From NCBI GenBank assembly GCA_021784255.1, contig JAJXSZ010000153.1:1-7443 (forward strand): a stretch of 7,443 bases of DNA, in the 5' to 3' direction. Below are positions 5,394 through 7,443 of this stretch, one piece after another. Positions within the stretch are counted from its first letter, which is position 1; every line of letters starts with the position of its first letter. Made by a program: the position numbers and the translations under genes. This DNA comes from Pseudomonadota bacterium. Lineage in GTDB: Bacteria > Pseudomonadota > Alphaproteobacteria > Acetobacterales > Acetobacteraceae. Below the pieces are notes generated by a model. It was not told the DNA's origin and did no database searches. It saw nothing but the letters and a program-made list of their open reading frames with translations.

Positions 5394-6380
5394 GTGACAG
5401 CGCTGCTGGAGATCGAGGAACTGCGGACGGTGTTTCGCGGCCGCGGCGGGGCGGTCGCGGCGGTGGACGGCGTGTCGCTGTCGGTCGCGCGCGGGCGTAC
5501 GCTCGGGATCGTGGGCGAGAGCGGCTGCGGCAAATCGATCCTGTCGCTGTCGGTGATGCGGCTGGTGCCGCAGCCGGGGATCGTCGCTGCGGGGCGGGTC
5601 AGGCTCGACGGACGCGACCTGCTGACGCTGCCGGACGCACAGATGCGCCAGCTGCGCGGGCGGCGGATCGCGATGATCTTCCAGGAGCCGATGACCAGCC
5701 TCAACCCGGTGTTCACCATCGGCTCGCAGATCATCGAGGCGATGCGCGCGCACGAGAAGGGCACCTCGCACGACGCGCTGCGCCGGCGCGCGATCGCGGC
5801 GCTGGACAAGGTGCGCATCCCCGCCGCCGAACGCCGCCTCGACGAGTATCCGCACCAGATGTCGGGCGGTATGCGCCAGCGGGTGATGATCGCGATGGCG
5901 CTCGCCTGCTCGCCCGACGTGCTGATCGCCGACGAGCCGACGACGGCGCTGGACGTGACGGTGCAGGCGCAGATCCTCGACCTGCTGCGCGACCTGCAGG
6001 CGCAGACCGGGATGGCGATCATTCTGATCACGCACGATCTTGGTGTCGTTGCCGAAATGGCCGACGAGGTCGCCGTGATGTATGCCGGGCGCGTGGTCGA
6101 GAAAGCGCCGACGGCCTCGATCTTCGACGATCCGCAGCATCCCTACACGCTGGGGCTGCTCGGCAGCATCCCGCGCGTCGAGGAGACGCGCGAGCGGCTG
6201 CTCGCGATCGAGGGCACGGTGCCGCCGCCGTTCGACCTGCCGCGGGGGTGCCGCTTCCATCCGCGCTGCGTCTTCGCGACCGGGCCGTGCCAGGCGGAGG
6301 TGCCGTCGTTGCGGCCGATGGCGGAGGGGCACGAGGCGGCGTGCATCAATGCGCCCGTCGAAACGATGGTGCCGGCGTGA
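5394..6380 (+). CDS. Oligopeptide/dipeptide ABC transporter ATP-binding protein, DppD/OppD type
   Basis: A 328-residue cytoplasmic ATPase, one of the two nucleotide-binding subunits of a peptide/nickel-type importer. Motifs in order: Walker A GESGCGKS (41-48), Q-loop FQEPMTSLNP (Q97), ABC signature MSGGMRQR (156-163), Walker B VLIADEP with catalytic E181, D-loop ALD (185-187) and H-loop LITHD (H214). The C-terminal oligopeptide/dipeptide extension is present, with HPYTLGLLGSIPR (249-261) and four cysteines at 286, 292, 299 and 317 in RGCRFHPRC...GPC...AAC. The GTG start gives the usual MTALLEIEEL opening; a GGAG lies upstream at 5378-5381 (12-base spacing) and a GGGA nearer. All catalytic residues are intact. 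It follows a likely promoter and is ten bases before the partner ATPase. The permeases and binding protein are not in the window. The substrate could be peptides, opines, nickel or other small compounds. Confidence 0.93.
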   Translation: MTALLEIEELRTVFRGRGGAVAAVDGVSLSVARGRTLGIVGESGCGKSILSLSVMRLVPQPGIVAAGRVRLDGRDLLTLPDAQMRQLRGRRIAMIFQEPMTSLNPVFTIGSQIIEAMRAHEKGTSHDALRRRAIAALDKVRIPAAERRLDEYPHQMSGGMRQRVMIAMALACSPDVLIADEPTTALDVTVQAQILDLLRDLQAQTGMAIILITHDLGVVAEMADEVAVMYAGRVVEKAPTASIFDDPQHPYTLGLLGSIPRVEETRERLLAIEGTVPPPFDLPRGCRFHPRCVFATGPCQAEVPSLRPMAEGHEAACINAPVETMVPA

Positions 6381-6382
6381 GG
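6379..6382 (+). promoter_or_regulatory. Shine-Dalgarno of the second ABC ATPase, overlapping the first gene's stop
   Basis: GAGG includes the last two bases of the TGA stop at 6378-6380 and lies eight bases before the GTG at 6391, so translation of the two ATPases is probably coupled. Confidence 0.55.
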
Positions 6383-6390
6383 CTGTCGCC

Positions 6391-7443
6391 GTGACCGCAC
6401 CGCTGCTCGAGGTCGAGGGCCTCGCCAAGCATTACGAGGTCAAGCACGGGCTGGTGTTCGGCCGGCGCGTCGGCGCGGTGCGGGCGGTCGACGGGGTTTC
6501 CTTCGCGCTCGCGCATGGCGAGACGCTGGCGCTGGTCGGCGAGAGCGGCTGCGGCAAGTCGACGACGGCGCGGCTGGTGCTGCGGCTGATCGAGCCGACC
6601 GCCGGGACGGTTCGTTTCGAGGGCGCCGACATCACCCGGATGAGGGGCGAGGCGCTGCGGCGGCTGCGCCGGCGGATGCAGATCGTCTTCCAGGACCCGT
6701 TCGCGAGCCTCAATCCGCGCATGACCGTGGGCCAGATCCTCGAGGAGCCGCTGCTGGTGCACGGCATCGGCGATCGCGCGTCGCGCCGCGCACGGGTGAA
6801 CGAACTGCTCGGGCTGGTGGGGCTCGCCTCCTACCATGTGCAGCGCTACCCGCATGAATTCTCGGGCGGACAGCGCCAGCGCATCGGCATCGCCCGCGCG
6901 CTGGCGGTCGAGCCGGCGCTGGTTGTGTGTGACGAGCCGGTCTCGGCGCTGGACGTTTCGATTCAGGCACAGGTGGTGAACCTGCTCAAAGACCTGCAGG
7001 CGCGACTTGGCCTCTCCTACCTGTTCATCGCCCACGATCTCGCGGTGGTGAAGCACATGGCCGACCGGGTCGCGGTGATGTATCTCGGGCGGATCGTCGA
7101 GGTGGCGCCGAAGGACGCGCTGTTCGCCAACCCGCGCCATCCCTACACGCGCACGCTGCTAGCCGCGATTCCGCGGCCCGATCCGCATCGCGACGCGGCG
7201 CGCCAGATCCCGGGCGGCGACGTGCCGAGCCCGATGCACCCGCCGCCGGGCTGCCATTTCCACACCCGCTGCCCCTTCGCCGACGCGCGCTGCAAGGCGG
7301 AGGCGCCGGCGCTGCGCGCGCTCGCCGCCTCGCACGAGGTGGCGTGCCATCATGCCGCGACGCTGCCCGCGGCGCCGGCGGCGGCGGGGGCGGCGGCGAT
7401 GAGCGCGGCGGCGGCGCGGCGGCTTGAGCTCTATGCCGCGCGG
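6391..7443 (+). CDS. Oligopeptide/dipeptide ABC transporter ATP-binding protein, DppF/OppF type, 3' end missing
   Basis: The second ATPase of the importer. The frame is open from the GTG at 6391 to the window edge (351 codons, no stop), so it is nearly complete. Motifs: KHYEVKHGLVFGRRVGAVRAVDG (the OppF-type insertion before Walker A, about 13-35), Walker A GESGCGKS (50-57), Q-loop FQDPFASLNPR (Q101), signature FSGGQRQR (157-164), Walker B ALVVCDEP with E182, D-loop ALD and H-loop IAHD (H215). The oligopeptide C-terminal domain follows with HPYTRTLLAAIPRP and four cysteines at 288, 294, 301 and 319. From about residue 321 there is an alanine-rich tail encoded by GCG-rich sequence. It forms a heterodimer with the upstream DppD-type subunit, as in Dpp/Opp/Gsi importers. 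Permease and binding-protein genes would be expected beyond the right edge or elsewhere. Confidence 0.93.
   Translation, partial: MTAPLLEVEGLAKHYEVKHGLVFGRRVGAVRAVDGVSFALAHGETLALVGESGCGKSTTARLVLRLIEPTAGTVRFEGADITRMRGEALRRLRRRMQIVFQDPFASLNPRMTVGQILEEPLLVHGIGDRASRRARVNELLGLVGLASYHVQRYPHEFSGGQRQRIGIARALAVEPALVVCDEPVSALDVSIQAQVVNLLKDLQARLGLSYLFIAHDLAVVKHMADRVAVMYLGRIVEVAPKDALFANPRHPYTRTLLAAIPRPDPHRDAARQIPGGDVPSPMHPPPGCHFHTRCPFADARCKAEAPALRALAASHEVACHHAATLPAAPAAAGAAAMSAAAARRLELYAAR

Noticed and set aside
5193..6428. 411-codon minus-strand frame opposite the first ABC ATPase
   Set aside because: The translation contains no domain and is Arg/His-rich, while the plus strand shows every ABC ATPase motif.
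7369..7423. GCG-rich stretch looking like a repeat near the right edge
   Set aside because: It simply encodes the alanine-rich tail of the second ATPase in frame; such tails are common in high-GC homologues and no unit repeats exactly.

Overview
The window is very GC-rich (clearly above 65%), with dense, tightly packed genes, frequent GTG starts and third codon positions that are nearly all G or C. Together with the protein families present and a CTTGAC-type -35 box, this suggests a high-GC alphaproteobacterium, possibly from the Acetobacteraceae/Rhodospirillales. That placement is inference and no marker gene is present. I found no RNA gene, insertion sequence, CRISPR array, attachment site or large repeat.

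Left part (1-1132): a minus-strand pair, a NIPSNAP-family protein followed one base later by a zinc-independent medium-chain alcohol dehydrogenase/quinone reductase-like protein that runs off the left edge. Middle (1133-3970): a plus-strand DadA-like FAD amine/amino-acid oxidoreductase, a convergent minus-strand aspartate/glutamate-racemase-family protein whose 3' end overlaps it by 23 bp, and a divergent plus-strand RraA/HMG-aldolase-like protein. The racemase and RraA genes share a 71-bp gap containing a perfect 12-bp palindrome, a good candidate operator. Right part (3967-7443): a MATE efflux transporter that abuts the RraA gene and lacks an ordinary start codon, then a probable promoter, then two ABC ATPases of the DppD/DppF (oligopeptide/dipeptide) type. 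The second ATPase runs off the right edge.

Together the genes look like an accessory uptake-and-catabolism locus for an amino-acid-like or peptide-like compound. The ABC ATPases would power import, the racemase would set stereochemistry, the FAD enzyme would oxidise a D-amino acid to a 2-oxo acid, and the RraA-type lyase would cleave a 2-oxo acid to pyruvate or a related product. The order of steps and the substrate are hypotheses; only the family assignments are read from sequence. Every stretch over 300 bases is covered by a gene; the gaps are 29, 71, 74 and 10 bp, plus a single base between the first pair.
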